Below, piece after piece: positions 1 to 8,262 of a stretch of 64,000 nucleotides of DNA. The position numbers and the translations under genes are program-made. The DNA is from DATESN01 sp035270785 (GTDB taxonomy: Bacteria; Bacillota; Clostridia; Lachnospirales; Lachnospiraceae). The stretch spans positions 85,480-149,479 of the forward strand of contig DATESN010000123.1 in NCBI GenBank assembly GCA_035270785.1, written 5' to 3'. Position 1 is the stretch's first letter, and every line of letters begins with the position of its first letter. Below the pieces are notes generated by a model that worked only from the letters and a program-made list of their open reading frames with translations, was not told the DNA's origin and searched no databases.

Positions 1-1271
1 CAGGGACTATGAAACCATTAAAAGAAGAGGAACTTTATCCTATTTTTGCTAAAAAGCTCTCTCATCAGGAAATGGATAATGAAACCCGTTATGTTGATAT
101 TCCAGAAGAGGTTCAAGAATTCTATAAAATGTATCGGCCGTCCCCATTGATTCGAGCATATAATCTAGAAAAATTCCTAGATACTCCTGCTAAGATTTAT
201 TATAAATTTGAGGGTAATAATACTTCGGGAAGTCACAAATTAAATTCAGCAATTGCACAGGCCTATTACGCAAAGGAACAAGGATTGAAGGGACTTACTA
301 CAGAAACTGGCGCTGGACAGTGGGGAACAGCATTAGCAGAAGCATGTGCATTTTACAACTTACCACTGATTGTTTATATGGTAAAGTGTTCCTATGAACA
401 AAAACCTTTTCGTAAATCAGTAATTCAAACGTTTGATGCGAAGATTATTCCAAGTCCTAGTAACACAACGAATGTAGGACGTGCAATATTAAAGGCAAAT
501 CCAAATACAACAGGAAGCCTTGGATGTGCTATATCGGAAGCGGTAGAAACAGCCACAACCACGGAAGGGTATCGTTATGTACTTGGTTCTGTTCTTAATC
601 AAGTGTTGCTTCATCAATCTATTATTGGTCTTGAAAGTAAGACGGCGTTAGAATTATATGATGAATATCCAGATATTATAATTGGTTGTGCTGGTGGTGG
701 TTCAAATTTAGGAGGATTAATTGCTCCTTTTATGAAAGATAAAATAGAAGGAACTAAAAATCCAAGAATTATTGCAGTAGAGCCAGCATCTTGTCCATCG
801 CTTACAAGAGGAAAATATGCTTATGATTTCTGTGATACTGGAAAAGTTACGCCACTTGCCAAGATGTATACGTTAGGATGCGATTATATTCCAGAAGCAA
901 ATCATGCAGGAGGCCTTCGCTATCATGGAATGTCACCTATTCTATCTAAGTTATACCATGATGGATTAATGGAAGCTATTTCAGTGGAGCAAAGCAAAGT
1001 ATTTGAAACAGCAATTATGTTTGCAAAGCAAGAAACTATTTTACCAGCCCCAGAATCAGCTCATGCTATTTATGGTGCCGTTCAAGAGGCACTAAAATGC
1101 AAAGAAACAGGGGAATCAAAGACCATTCTATTTGGTTTGACAGGAACGGGTTACTTTGATATGGTTGCTTATCAATCCTATTTAGATAATACAATGAAAG
1201 ATTACATTCCTACCGATGAAGAATTACAAGAAAGTTTTGATAAATTTATAAAAATTCCTGGAATTCAATAA
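1..1271 (+). CDS. trpB: TrpB2-type tryptophan synthase beta chain, 5' end outside window
   Basis: This is a fold-type II PLP enzyme of the TrpB2 subfamily, expected to make tryptophan from serine and indole. The PLP lysine lies in SGSHKLNSA (codon at 237-239), and the glycine-rich phosphate loop GCAGGGSN follows near residue 229, counting from the ATG at position 9. That ATG is probably not the start. The two codons before it read Gly-Thr, and the resulting GTMKPL matches the conserved internal GT(L/M)KP segment of TrpB2 proteins, which usually carry about 30 more residues upstream. No ribosome binding site precedes position 9. I therefore treat the gene as cut by the left window edge. The TrpB2 assignment is firm. 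Whether it serves biosynthesis or indole salvage cannot be told without the upstream genes. Confidence 0.9.
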   Translation, partial: GTMKPLKEEELYPIFAKKLSHQEMDNETRYVDIPEEVQEFYKMYRPSPLIRAYNLEKFLDTPAKIYYKFEGNNTSGSHKLNSAIAQAYYAKEQGLKGLTTETGAGQWGTALAEACAFYNLPLIVYMVKCSYEQKPFRKSVIQTFDAKIIPSPSNTTNVGRAILKANPNTTGSLGCAISEAVETATTTEGYRYVLGSVLNQVLLHQSIIGLESKTALELYDEYPDIIIGCAGGGSNLGGLIAPFMKDKIEGTKNPRIIAVEPASCPSLTRGKYAYDFCDTGKVTPLAKMYTLGCDYIPEANHAGGLRYHGMSPILSKLYHDGLMEAISVEQSKVFETAIMFAKQETILPAPESAHAIYGAVQEALKCKETGESKTILFGLTGTGYFDMVAYQSYLDNTMKDYIPTDEELQESFDKFIKIPGIQ

Positions 1272-1305
1272 AGAACCAATATTTGAAATGATGTTTGAAA
1301 TAATG

Positions 1306-1353
1306 ATAACCTAGACTTTGGAAAAACTTGTTTTTCATAATAGTCTAGGTTAT
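1306..1353 (+). terminator. Stem-loop after trpB2, probable terminator
   Basis: A perfect 12-bp inverted repeat pairs 1306-1317 with 1342-1353. A second small stem inside the loop pairs GAAAAA (1321-1326) with TTTTTC (1331-1336). The T-rich stretch after it is weak. Its position between a stop codon and the next ribosome binding site fits a transcription terminator. Confidence 0.55.
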
Positions 1354-1410
1354 ACTTTATCTTGGGCATGCTAATATGCAGAAATAAGAATGAAGATTGG
1401 AGTAAGTAGA

Positions 1411-2877
1411 ATGGAAAGAGAAAATACTTGGAATATATATAGTGAAAAACAATTACAAGAATTAGAACTGTTTACTAAGGATTATATGGATTTTTTAGAT
1501 GCAGGAAAGACCGAAAGGGAATGCGCAGATATTATTGTTAATCTTATCGAAAAGGAAGGCTATGTTGAATTAGAAAAGTTAATGAAAAATAATCAATCTA
1601 TAAAACAAGGAGATAAAGTCTATTCAGTTTGCATGAATAAAGCAGTTATTATGTTTCATGTAGGTAGCAAACCATTGGAAGAGGGTATGAATATTTTAGG
1701 TGCACATATCGATTCACCTCGCCTAGATGTGAAACAAAATCCATTATATGAAGACACAGGATTTGCCTATTTCGATACACATTATTATGGTGGTATCAAA
1801 AAGTATCAATGGGTTGCGTTACCACTTGCCATTCATGGAGTAATTGTAAAAAAAGATGGAACAACGGTAGAAGTCAATATAGGCGACGAAGAAGGAGACC
1901 CCGTTTTTTTCATATCTGATTTACTAATTCATTTATCAGAAGAACAAATGGAGAAAAAGGCAAGTAAAGTAATTGAAGGGGAAGCACTAGATATCATCAT
2001 AGGAAGTAAACCGATTAAGATAGAAGAATCTAAGCAAGATAAAACGGACTTAGATATAAATGCAGATAAAGAAAATGAAGATAAAGAAAATGAAGATAAA
2101 AAAGCAGCTAAGGATGCTGTTAAAAAGGGAATTCTAGCAATCTTAAAAGAGACTTATGAAATGGATGAAGAGGATTTCTTATCGGCGGAGTTAGAAGTGG
2201 TTCCAGCAGGAACAGCAAAGGAAGCTGGCTTTGATAGAAGTATGATTATGGCTTATGGTCAAGATGATAGGGTATGTGCATTTACCTCATTAAGAGCGAT
2301 GTTTGAGGTGGAAAATCCAGAGAGAACCACATGCTGTATCTTGACGGATAAAGAGGAAATAGGAAGTGTGGGAGCAACAGGAATGCGTTCTATGTTCTTT
2401 GAAAATAGCGTTGCAGAGTTTATTAATTTAATGGGCGAATATTCGGATCTATATTTGCGTAGATGCTTAAAAAATTCATGCATGCTTTCTTCTGACGTGA
2501 CGACTGCTTATGATCCAAGTTTTGCCTTATGCTTTGATAAAAAGAACGTTGCCTATTTTGGTAAGGGAATGGTATTTAATAAATTTACAGGCTCAAAAGG
2601 AAAATCAGGTTCAAATGATGCAAATGCAGAATATATCGCTATGATTCGTAATATTTTAGAGAAAGATAATATAAACTTTCAATTTTCGGAACTTGGCAGA
2701 GTAGATCTTGGTGGCGGAGGAACAATTGCATATATACTTGCTTTATATGGAATGAATGTAATTGATTGTGGAGTAGCCGTTTTAAATATGCATGCTCCAT
2801 GGGAAGTAACAAGCAAAGCCGATATTTATGAAACAAAACGAGGCTATGTGACATTTTTGGAAGGAGCATGCATGTAA
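1411..2877 (+). CDS. apeA: M18 family aminopeptidase (aspartyl aminopeptidase type)
   Basis: This is a cytosolic dinuclear zinc aminopeptidase that removes N-terminal, often acidic, residues from peptides. From the start chosen here, the metal and catalytic signature includes His99 and Asp101 in AHIDSPR, Glu315/316 in TDKEEIGS, the QDDR segment near residue 286, and His461 in NMHAPWE. A reading frame from 1390 exists, but GGAG lies eight bases before the ATG at 1411 and nothing comparable precedes 1390, so 1411 is chosen (488 aa). A hydrophilic Lys/Glu/Asp insert near residues 205-235 is partly built from a 15-bp tandem repeat at 2065-2094 (repeating Asp-Lys-Glu-Asn-Glu) and probably forms a solvent-exposed loop. 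The family assignment is secure; substrate preference is inferred. Confidence 0.9.
   Translation: MERENTWNIYSEKQLQELELFTKDYMDFLDAGKTERECADIIVNLIEKEGYVELEKLMKNNQSIKQGDKVYSVCMNKAVIMFHVGSKPLEEGMNILGAHIDSPRLDVKQNPLYEDTGFAYFDTHYYGGIKKYQWVALPLAIHGVIVKKDGTTVEVNIGDEEGDPVFFISDLLIHLSEEQMEKKASKVIEGEALDIIIGSKPIKIEESKQDKTDLDINADKENEDKENEDKKAAKDAVKKGILAILKETYEMDEEDFLSAELEVVPAGTAKEAGFDRSMIMAYGQDDRVCAFTSLRAMFEVENPERTTCCILTDKEEIGSVGATGMRSMFFENSVAEFINLMGEYSDLYLRRCLKNSCMLSSDVTTAYDPSFALCFDKKNVAYFGKGMVFNKFTGSKGKSGSNDANAEYIAMIRNILEKDNINFQFSELGRVDLGGGGTIAYILALYGMNVIDCGVAVLNMHAPWEVTSKADIYETKRGYVTFLEGACM
2065..2100 (+). repeat. 15-bp tandem repeat inside apeA
   Basis: The unit GATAAAGAAAATGAA occurs twice exactly (2065-2079 and 2080-2094), with the start of a third copy. 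It is in frame and adds charged residues to a loop of the aminopeptidase. Confidence 0.85.
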
Positions 2878-2913
2878 ATGTAATGATTGTTACATTAAAT
2901 GTATGGAAAGTTT

Positions 2914-3948
2914 ATGGAAACAATAAGAAAAAAAGATTTTTATTTTGATTTACCAGAGCAACTTATTGCACAGGATCCCCTTGAAGATAGATCAAGTTCA
3001 AGACTTCTTGTATTGGATAAAAGAAGTGGACAGGTATCCCATAAAGTTTTCAAAGATATGATTGATTATTTAGATTCGGGAGACTGTCTTGTTTTGAATA
3101 ATACAAAAGTGATTCCGGCAAGATTATTAGGAGAACGAGAAGGTACAGGAGCAGCCATTGAAATTCTTTTATTAAAAAGAAGGGATCATGATATTTGGGA
3201 AACTCTTGTAAAACCTGGGAAAAAGGCTCAACCGGGCACTAAAGTAATTTTTGGAGAGGGATTACTAGTTGGAGAAATATTGGAAGTAGTGGAAGAAGGA
3301 AATCGGCTTGTTCAGTTTACCTATGAAGGCATCTTTGAGGAAGTGTTAGATAAATTGGGTGAAATGCCATTACCTCCCTATATTACCCATAAACTGCAAG
3401 ATAAACAAAGATATCAAACGGTATATGCAAAACATGAAGGTTCTGCTGCGGCGCCCACAGCTGGGCTGCATTTTACCAATGAGTTATTAATGAAAATTCA
3501 AGAAAAAGGAATTGAAATTGTATATATTACTCTCCATGTAGGTCTTGGAACTTTTAGACCGGTTAAGGTAGAAAATATACTAGAACATCATATGCATTCA
3601 GAATTTTATCAAATCTCAAAAGATGCTGCAGATAAAATAAATTCTACAAAGAAAATGGGACATAAAGTGGTTTGTGTTGGTACAACAAGCTGTAGGACGA
3701 TTGAAAGTGCAGCGGATGAAAATGGAAGAGTAAAAGAAGGATTTGGTAATACAGAAATCTTTATATATCCGGGATATGTGTTCAAGGTATTAGATTCTCT
3801 GATTACTAATTTTCATTTACCAGAATCGACACTTATTATGTTAGTATCAGCTCTTGCAAGTAAAGATATGGTACTGAATGCATATAAAAGTGCAATCGAA
3901 GAAGAATATCGGTTTTTTAGTTTCGGTGATGCTATGCTTATTCACTAA
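2914..3948 (+). CDS. queA: S-adenosylmethionine:tRNA ribosyltransferase-isomerase
   Basis: QueA transfers and isomerises the ribosyl group of SAM onto 7-aminomethyl-7-deazaguanine in tRNA, making epoxyqueuosine at the wobble position. Family motifs are present: the N-terminal [43 protein letters not shown] and [16 protein letters not shown]. An upstream ATG exists at 2899, but family members begin a few residues before DFYFDLP. Starting at 2914 gives 344 aa, the usual length, with GGAAAG just upstream, although the spacing is short. A 7-bp inverted repeat at 2877-2896 lies between apeA and this gene. No other queuosine gene is next to it here. Confidence 0.93.
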   Translation: METIRKKDFYFDLPEQLIAQDPLEDRSSSRLLVLDKRSGQVSHKVFKDMIDYLDSGDCLVLNNTKVIPARLLGEREGTGAAIEILLLKRRDHDIWETLVKPGKKAQPGTKVIFGEGLLVGEILEVVEEGNRLVQFTYEGIFEEVLDKLGEMPLPPYITHKLQDKQRYQTVYAKHEGSAAAPTAGLHFTNELLMKIQEKGIEIVYITLHVGLGTFRPVKVENILEHHMHSEFYQISKDAADKINSTKKMGHKVVCVGTTSCRTIESAADENGRVKEGFGNTEIFIYPGYVFKVLDSLITNFHLPESTLIMLVSALASKDMVLNAYKSAIEEEYRFFSFGDAMLIH

Positions 3949-4059
3949 TTTCAACTGTTTTCTTTACAAAAAAAAGGAATTAGTATAAGATATTTCTAGA
4001 AGTCAGTCATGGAGATGGGTAATCTATTAACGTGTGTGAGAGGAGTAAAAGGAGACGGT

Positions 4060-4392
4060 ATGGAAGAAAGAAGAAAAAATACAAGATTAGGCCTTGAGTC
4101 TAAGTTAATCATGAAACGCTTAGATGGTGGTGGACATGAAGAAGTAACAATTGATATTATTGATGTTTCAAAAACAGGAATTGGATTTAATTGTAAAACC
4201 CCTTTAGTAATTGGAGCTGTTTACGAAGCATTTCTAACTATTTGGACAAAAGAAGTGTTACATGCATTTATAGAAATTGTGCGTATTGAAAAAGAGCAAA
4301 ATGACTTTATATATGGTGGTATCTTTGTTGGAATGCCTGAGATGGATTCTCAAAGAATCGAAGTATATAAAACAATAGAAGATATGAAATAA
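4060..4392 (+). CDS. Stand-alone PilZ domain protein
   Basis: This 110-aa protein consists of a single PilZ domain, which binds cyclic di-GMP. Both ligand motifs are visible: RxxxR (Arg5-Arg9 in ERRKNTR) and the D-x-S-x-x-G motif at residues 35-40 (DVSKTG). Such small PilZ proteins pass the second-messenger signal to partner proteins, commonly in motility or envelope control. A longer frame opens at 4009, but AAGGAG with five bases of spacing marks the ATG at 4060. It is followed by a strong terminator and faces aroA. No cyclase or flagellar gene is nearby, so its target is unknown. Confidence 0.85.
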   Translation: MEERRKNTRLGLESKLIMKRLDGGGHEEVTIDIIDVSKTGIGFNCKTPLVIGAVYEAFLTIWTKEVLHAFIEIVRIEKEQNDFIYGGIFVGMPEMDSQRIEVYKTIEDMK

Positions 4393-4431
4393 ATGTTCAG
4401 AAAAAGAGTTGTTAATCAATAGTAATTATAA

Positions 4432-4460
4432 AAATCCCTCCAATCAGATTGGAGGGATTT
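4432..4460. terminator. Bidirectional terminator between the PilZ gene and aroA
   Basis: A perfect 13-bp stem pairs 4432-4444 with 4448-4460 around a 3-nt loop. It is flanked by T-rich sequence in both directions, better on the minus strand. It separates two convergent genes and can stop transcription from both sides. Confidence 0.88.
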
Positions 4461-4461
4461 C

Positions 4462-5736
4462 TTAGCATAAACGAAATAGGTCTTTGTGAAAATCAGGATA
4501 ACTGATAGAAACACATTGAAAACCTAGAATGTTTGTTGTTCCAGTTGCATTTATTCCTGCAATAGCAAAACTCATGGCGATACGATGATCTAAGTAAGAA
4601 TCTATGGTTGCACCTGTTAAAGGGGTGCCACCTTCAATAATCATTCCATCATCCGTTCCTATAATAGTGGCGCCCATGGCAGAAAGATTTGTTACCATGG
4701 CATCGATTCGATTGGATTCTTTGATTTTTAATTCTCCTGCGTCTTTAATAATGGTAGTTCCATTGGCAAAAGCAGCCATAACTGTGATAATCGGAATTTC
4801 ATCAATTAAGGTTGGAATGATTGCGCCTTCTATTGTTATTCCATGAAGTGAACTTGTTTTTACTAAGATATCGGCAGTAGACTCTCCATTCCTTGTTCGT
4901 TTGTTTAATAGTGTTAGATTGCCTCCCATTTGCTGTATCACCGATATAATTCCCGCTCTGGTGGAATTCGTTAAAACATTTTTTAAAAGAATTTCAGAAT
5001 TAGGAGTAATTAATCCAGCAACCATAAAATAAGCGGCAGATGAGATGTCACCGGCAACATCTATCATTTGTCCTACCAATTTAGGGAGAGGTTCAATTGT
5101 AGCCGTAGTATTTTCAGTTGTCACACAAGCTCCAAAGTAATTCAACATGATTTCCGAGTGATTACGACTGATGAAAGGTTCACTGATACTTGTTTTATTG
5201 TCAGCATAAAGTCCAGCCAAAAGAATTGCTGATTTCACTTGAGCGGAAGATATGTTTGACTGGTAGTGAATACCATGAAGGTTTTTACCTGTTATTAGTA
5301 GTGGTGCGCAGTCATTATGATGAATGCTTTGTATGTTTGCACCCATCATAGAAAGCGGCTCTATAATTCTTTTCATGGGTCTTTTTTGAATGGACTCATC
5401 GCCAGTTAATGTACAGTCAAAGGTTTGTCCTGATAGGATTCCGGAAATAAGACGGGTAGTCGTTCCGCTATTGCCGGCATCTAAAATAGTAGTCGGTTTT
5501 GATAAACCATGAAGACCTTTTCCGTGAATATATATTTTATCAGTGGTGTTTTCAATTTGAATTCCCATACTTCTGAAACAATGAATGGTTGATAAACAGT
5601 CAGAACCTTGAAGAAAGTTAGTTATTTCAGTTAACCCATTGGCTAAAGAACCAAACATGATAGCACGATGTGAGATGGATTTATCTCCTGGCACAAAAAT
5701 TTCTCCTTTTAATGATTGAACTTTCATGAATTTCAT
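4462..5736 (-). CDS. aroA: 3-phosphoshikimate 1-carboxyvinyltransferase (EPSP synthase)
   Basis: EPSP synthase joins shikimate-3-phosphate with phosphoenolpyruvate in the sixth shikimate-pathway step. The 424-aa protein shows the substrate-binding motifs in order: GDKSISHRA (17-25), LDAGNSGTTTRL (85-96), RPMKR, SSAQVKSA, DEIPI, KESNRI and YLDHRIAMS near the C terminus. The start at 5736 has AAAGGAAC upstream on the coding strand. It is the last gene of the minus-strand operon aroF-tyrA-aroA, 64 bp after tyrA, and ends at a strong terminator. A 12-bp palindrome (5754-5765) lies in the gap before it; its role is unclear. Confidence 0.95.
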   Translation of the reverse strand: MKFMKVQSLKGEIFVPGDKSISHRAIMFGSLANGLTEITNFLQGSDCLSTIHCFRSMGIQIENTTDKIYIHGKGLHGLSKPTTILDAGNSGTTTRLISGILSGQTFDCTLTGDESIQKRPMKRIIEPLSMMGANIQSIHHNDCAPLLITGKNLHGIHYQSNISSAQVKSAILLAGLYADNKTSISEPFISRNHSEIMLNYFGACVTTENTTATIEPLPKLVGQMIDVAGDISSAAYFMVAGLITPNSEILLKNVLTNSTRAGIISVIQQMGGNLTLLNKRTRNGESTADILVKTSSLHGITIEGAIIPTLIDEIPIITVMAAFANGTTIIKDAGELKIKESNRIDAMVTNLSAMGATIIGTDDGMIIEGGTPLTGATIDSYLDHRIAMSFAIAGINATGTTNILGFQCVSISYPDFHKDLFRLC

Positions 5737-5800
5737 AAAAAATGTTCCTTTCCATATCTAGATATATAGATTTTTTTAAAATCAAATTACATTTCTACAG

Positions 5801-6904
5801 TTATCGTTTATAGACAAGATAGCCTTGATTCTTTAATAAGATAACAGAATCAGTTAAAGATTCTTCCTTATAAAATTCTATTCGTAAAACTCCTTCTTCA
5901 AATTCACGATTATGAACAATTCCAATGTTTTTCAAGCTGATGTTATGATTTGCTAAAATAGTAGCAATCGTTGCAATAACACCTGGCTCATCAGGAATAT
6001 CAACATAGATGATATAAAGTTTTTTAATAGGGCCACTAGATGCATCTATAAATGAATCACGATAATTTCTAGCACCATCAAATAATTGATATAATTTTAA
6101 TTGATTTTTTTCAAGTAAATGTTCTTGAATTAATGTCAAAGCATTGATGTAATCATTTAATAAAAGTGATATGTTATCTTGATTTTCAATGCTTATTTGC
6201 TGCCACATTGTAGCAGAGGAAGATGAAATCCTTGTGATATCTTTGAAACCTCCAGCTGCAATTAAATTCATAATTCCGTCTTTTGTATCTGAATCTTTCA
6301 CTAGATTAACTAAAGCAGCAGCGACGATATGGGGTAAATGGCTTACTGCAGCAGTTACATAGTCGTGTTCCTTATATCCAAGAATAAGAGGTATAGCACC
6401 TAAAGAAAGGACCAATTCCTTATATTGATTTATTTTTTCAGGAGAAACCAAAGGAGTAGGAGTTAAAATATAATAGGCGTTTTCCAATAATCGATTGGTG
6501 GAATTGACATATCCTGTTTTTTCACTGCCGGCCATAGGATGACCACCAATAAATTGTTTTTCTAACCCTAACAGTTTTATATTATTATGAATATCTGTTT
6601 TAACACTACCCACATCTGTAATTAAACAGGATGGGGGTAAAAGATCTTTTACGAATAAAAGGTTTTTAATATTGCTTGTAATAGGAGCACATAGAAATAA
6701 ATAATTACACTTGGAAAAATCGGTTAATTCGATGGAATTGGATATGACATCAATAACCCCTTCTTTTTTTGCAAAAGAAAGGGTTCCTGGATTAGGATCA
6801 AAGGCAATAATGGTTGATTCATCACCAAAAGCCCGTTTGATAGATTTAGCAATGGAACCACCAAGTAAACCAAGACCAATAAAACAACAAGTAATTTTAT
6901 TCAT
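5801..6904 (-). CDS. tyrA: Prephenate dehydrogenase with C-terminal ACT domain
   Basis: TyrA oxidatively decarboxylates prephenate to 4-hydroxyphenylpyruvate, the tyrosine precursor. The N-terminal Rossmann dinucleotide site is GLGLLGGS (residues 10-17). The catalytic-domain motif HPMAGSEKTGY follows, and an ACT domain covers roughly residues 297-365 (the stretch around VDIPDEPGVIATIA). ACT domains in this family bind tyrosine for feedback inhibition. The start at 6904 has GGAG five bases upstream. The gene begins 8 bp after the aroF stop, so the two are co-transcribed. There is no fused chorismate mutase domain. Confidence 0.94.
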   Translation of the reverse strand: MNKITCCFIGLGLLGGSIAKSIKRAFGDESTIIAFDPNPGTLSFAKKEGVIDVISNSIELTDFSKCNYLFLCAPITSNIKNLLFVKDLLPPSCLITDVGSVKTDIHNNIKLLGLEKQFIGGHPMAGSEKTGYVNSTNRLLENAYYILTPTPLVSPEKINQYKELVLSLGAIPLILGYKEHDYVTAAVSHLPHIVAAALVNLVKDSDTKDGIMNLIAAGGFKDITRISSSSATMWQQISIENQDNISLLLNDYINALTLIQEHLLEKNQLKLYQLFDGARNYRDSFIDASSGPIKKLYIIYVDIPDEPGVIATIATILANHNISLKNIGIVHNREFEEGVLRIEFYKEESLTDSVILLKNQGYLVYKR

Positions 6905-6912
6905 ACAGACTC

Positions 6913-7938
6913 CTATAAAAATTCTTTAAATTTTCGATTTACAAGATCACAGAAAGGTTTTAATTCTTTGGTAAGCAAATTAAAGTTATCAAATGTTAAG
7001 GACTGTGGTCCATCACTTAGTGCGTGAGCAGGATCGTCATGCACTTCAATCATAAGACCATCAGCACCGCATGCCACAGCAGCTTTTGCCATAGCCGGCA
7101 CATATTTATAAGCACCAGTAGAATGAGAAGGATCAACAATGACAGGTAAATGAGTTTTTTCTTTTAAAACAGGAACAGCACTTAGATCCAAGGTATTTCT
7201 TGTAGCAGTTTCAAAGGTACGAATACCTCTTTCACATAATACTACATTTGGGTTGCCTTCGGCAATAATATATTCAGCAGCATTCAACCATTCATCAATG
7301 GTTGCACTAAGCCCTCTTTTTAATAAAACGGGGAGACCAGATCTGCCAGCTTCTTTTAACAAATAGAAGTTTTGCATATTTCTTGCTCCAATTTGAATCA
7401 TATCAACATATTTAACAGCAGCATTAATAGCATCTAAGCTTACTATTTCGCATATAGTTGAAAGACCTGTTTCTTTTTTAGCTTCCTGCATATATTGAAG
7501 GCCATCTTCTTCCAATCCTTGAAAGGCATAAGGAGAAGTACGAGGTTTGTAAGCACCACCACGAAGCATGGTAGCACCAGCATTTTTAACTTGTCTTGCA
7601 ATGAGAAGTAATTGTTCTTTTGTCTCAACAGCACAAGGGCCAGCCATTATTGTTAAATTATTAGGACCAATTTCGGTGTTGCCAACTTTTACTGTAGTGG
7701 ATTCTGGATGGAATTTCTTGTTAGCTAATTTGTAACTTTCAGAAACGGGTATAATCTTATCAACATCTTTAAAAACAGATAAGTTATCGTGAGCTAGAAC
7801 TCCGTTATTACCTATTAATCCAATAATGGTTACTTCAGCGCCCTTTGATAAATGGACTTGTAATCCTTTGCTTTCAATATAGCTTATAACAGTAGCAATA
7901 CTGGATTGCGCTGCATTTGGTTTCATTACAATAATCAT
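6913..7938 (-). CDS. aroF: 3-deoxy-7-phosphoheptulonate (DAHP) synthase, type I beta
   Basis: DAHP synthase condenses PEP with erythrose-4-phosphate, the committed step into aromatic amino acids. After a ferredoxin-like N-terminal regulatory domain (about residues 1-75), the barrel carries GPCAVET with metal-ligand Cys102, LRGGAYKPRTSPYAFQG, QIGARNMQN, ERGIRTFE, DPSHSTG and EVHDDPAHALSDGPQS, typical of the AroA(Iβ)/KDO8P-like class. An open frame extends upstream to 7995, but AGGAG with seven bases of spacing and the family N terminus (MIIVMKPNA) fix the start at 7938 (341 aa). It is first in the operon, preceded by a promoter with two operator-like repeats. Confidence 0.94.
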   Translation of the reverse strand: MIIVMKPNAAQSSIATVISYIESKGLQVHLSKGAEVTIIGLIGNNGVLAHDNLSVFKDVDKIIPVSESYKLANKKFHPESTTVKVGNTEIGPNNLTIMAGPCAVETKEQLLLIARQVKNAGATMLRGGAYKPRTSPYAFQGLEEDGLQYMQEAKKETGLSTICEIVSLDAINAAVKYVDMIQIGARNMQNFYLLKEAGRSGLPVLLKRGLSATIDEWLNAAEYIIAEGNPNVVLCERGIRTFETATRNTLDLSAVPVLKEKTHLPVIVDPSHSTGAYKYVPAMAKAAVACGADGLMIEVHDDPAHALSDGPQSLTFDNFNLLTKELKPFCDLVNRKFKEFL

Positions 7939-8018
7939 GTTAGGGCTCCTATCTTCCTGATTTGGCAGGATAAAAAATAAAATTGACAAAGTCATAGTTT
8001 TAGTTTAGCAATTAGACG

Positions 8019-8064
8019 CTTTAAAGTGTAAAAGCAACTATAGAAAATATACTACTTTAAAGTG
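8019..8064. repeat. Paired operator-like repeat CTTTAAAGTG
   Basis: Exact 10-bp copies occur at 8019-8028 and 8055-8064. Each contains the palindrome CTTTAAAG, and the second extends to ACTTTAAAGT. Their placement at and just after the aroF promoter is the reason for calling them operator candidates. Confidence 0.6.
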
Positions 8065-8074
8065 CGAAAGTCAA
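8046..8074 (-). promoter_or_regulatory. aroF-tyrA-aroA promoter with operator in the spacer
   Basis: Reading the minus strand, TTGACT (8074-8069), a 17-bp spacer and TATATT (8051-8046) form a near-consensus vegetative promoter. The spacer contains the palindrome ACTTTAAAGT. A second CTTTAAAGTG copy at 8019-8028 would lie just downstream of the transcription start. The two copies are 36 bp apart, which suggests repressor binding; the regulator is unknown. Confidence 0.7.
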
Positions 8075-8148
8075 TCAGATAATTTCATGCAAAGATTTTA
8101 TAAGTTAAATGATAATTAAAAAGAAATATACAAATTGAATGATATAAC

Positions 8149-8177
8149 TTGCAAAGGAATAGAATAATTAGTAAAAT
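8149..8177 (+). promoter_or_regulatory. Candidate promoter of the EF-G paralogue
   Basis: TTGCAA (8149-8154), a 17-bp spacer and TAAAAT (8172-8177) match the vegetative consensus moderately well, about 85 bp upstream of the start codon. Confidence 0.5.
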
Positions 8178-8262
8178 ATACCTATGGGTAACGAGGAAAT
8201 TATAATGGTAAGGAATAAAAGTGTCAAGTTGCCTAAAAATGTAGAATATTGGAGGAATTTAT

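Larger units (their letters stand above)
7939..8262. other. Divergent intergenic region between aroF and the EF-G paralogue
   Basis: This 324-bp gap holds no gene I can support. On the minus strand it carries the aroF promoter (8046-8074) and two copies of CTTTAAAGTG. On the plus strand it has a candidate promoter (8149-8177) and a GGAGG ribosome binding site at about 8251 for the EF-G paralogue. The rest is plain A+T-rich spacer. Confidence 0.7.
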
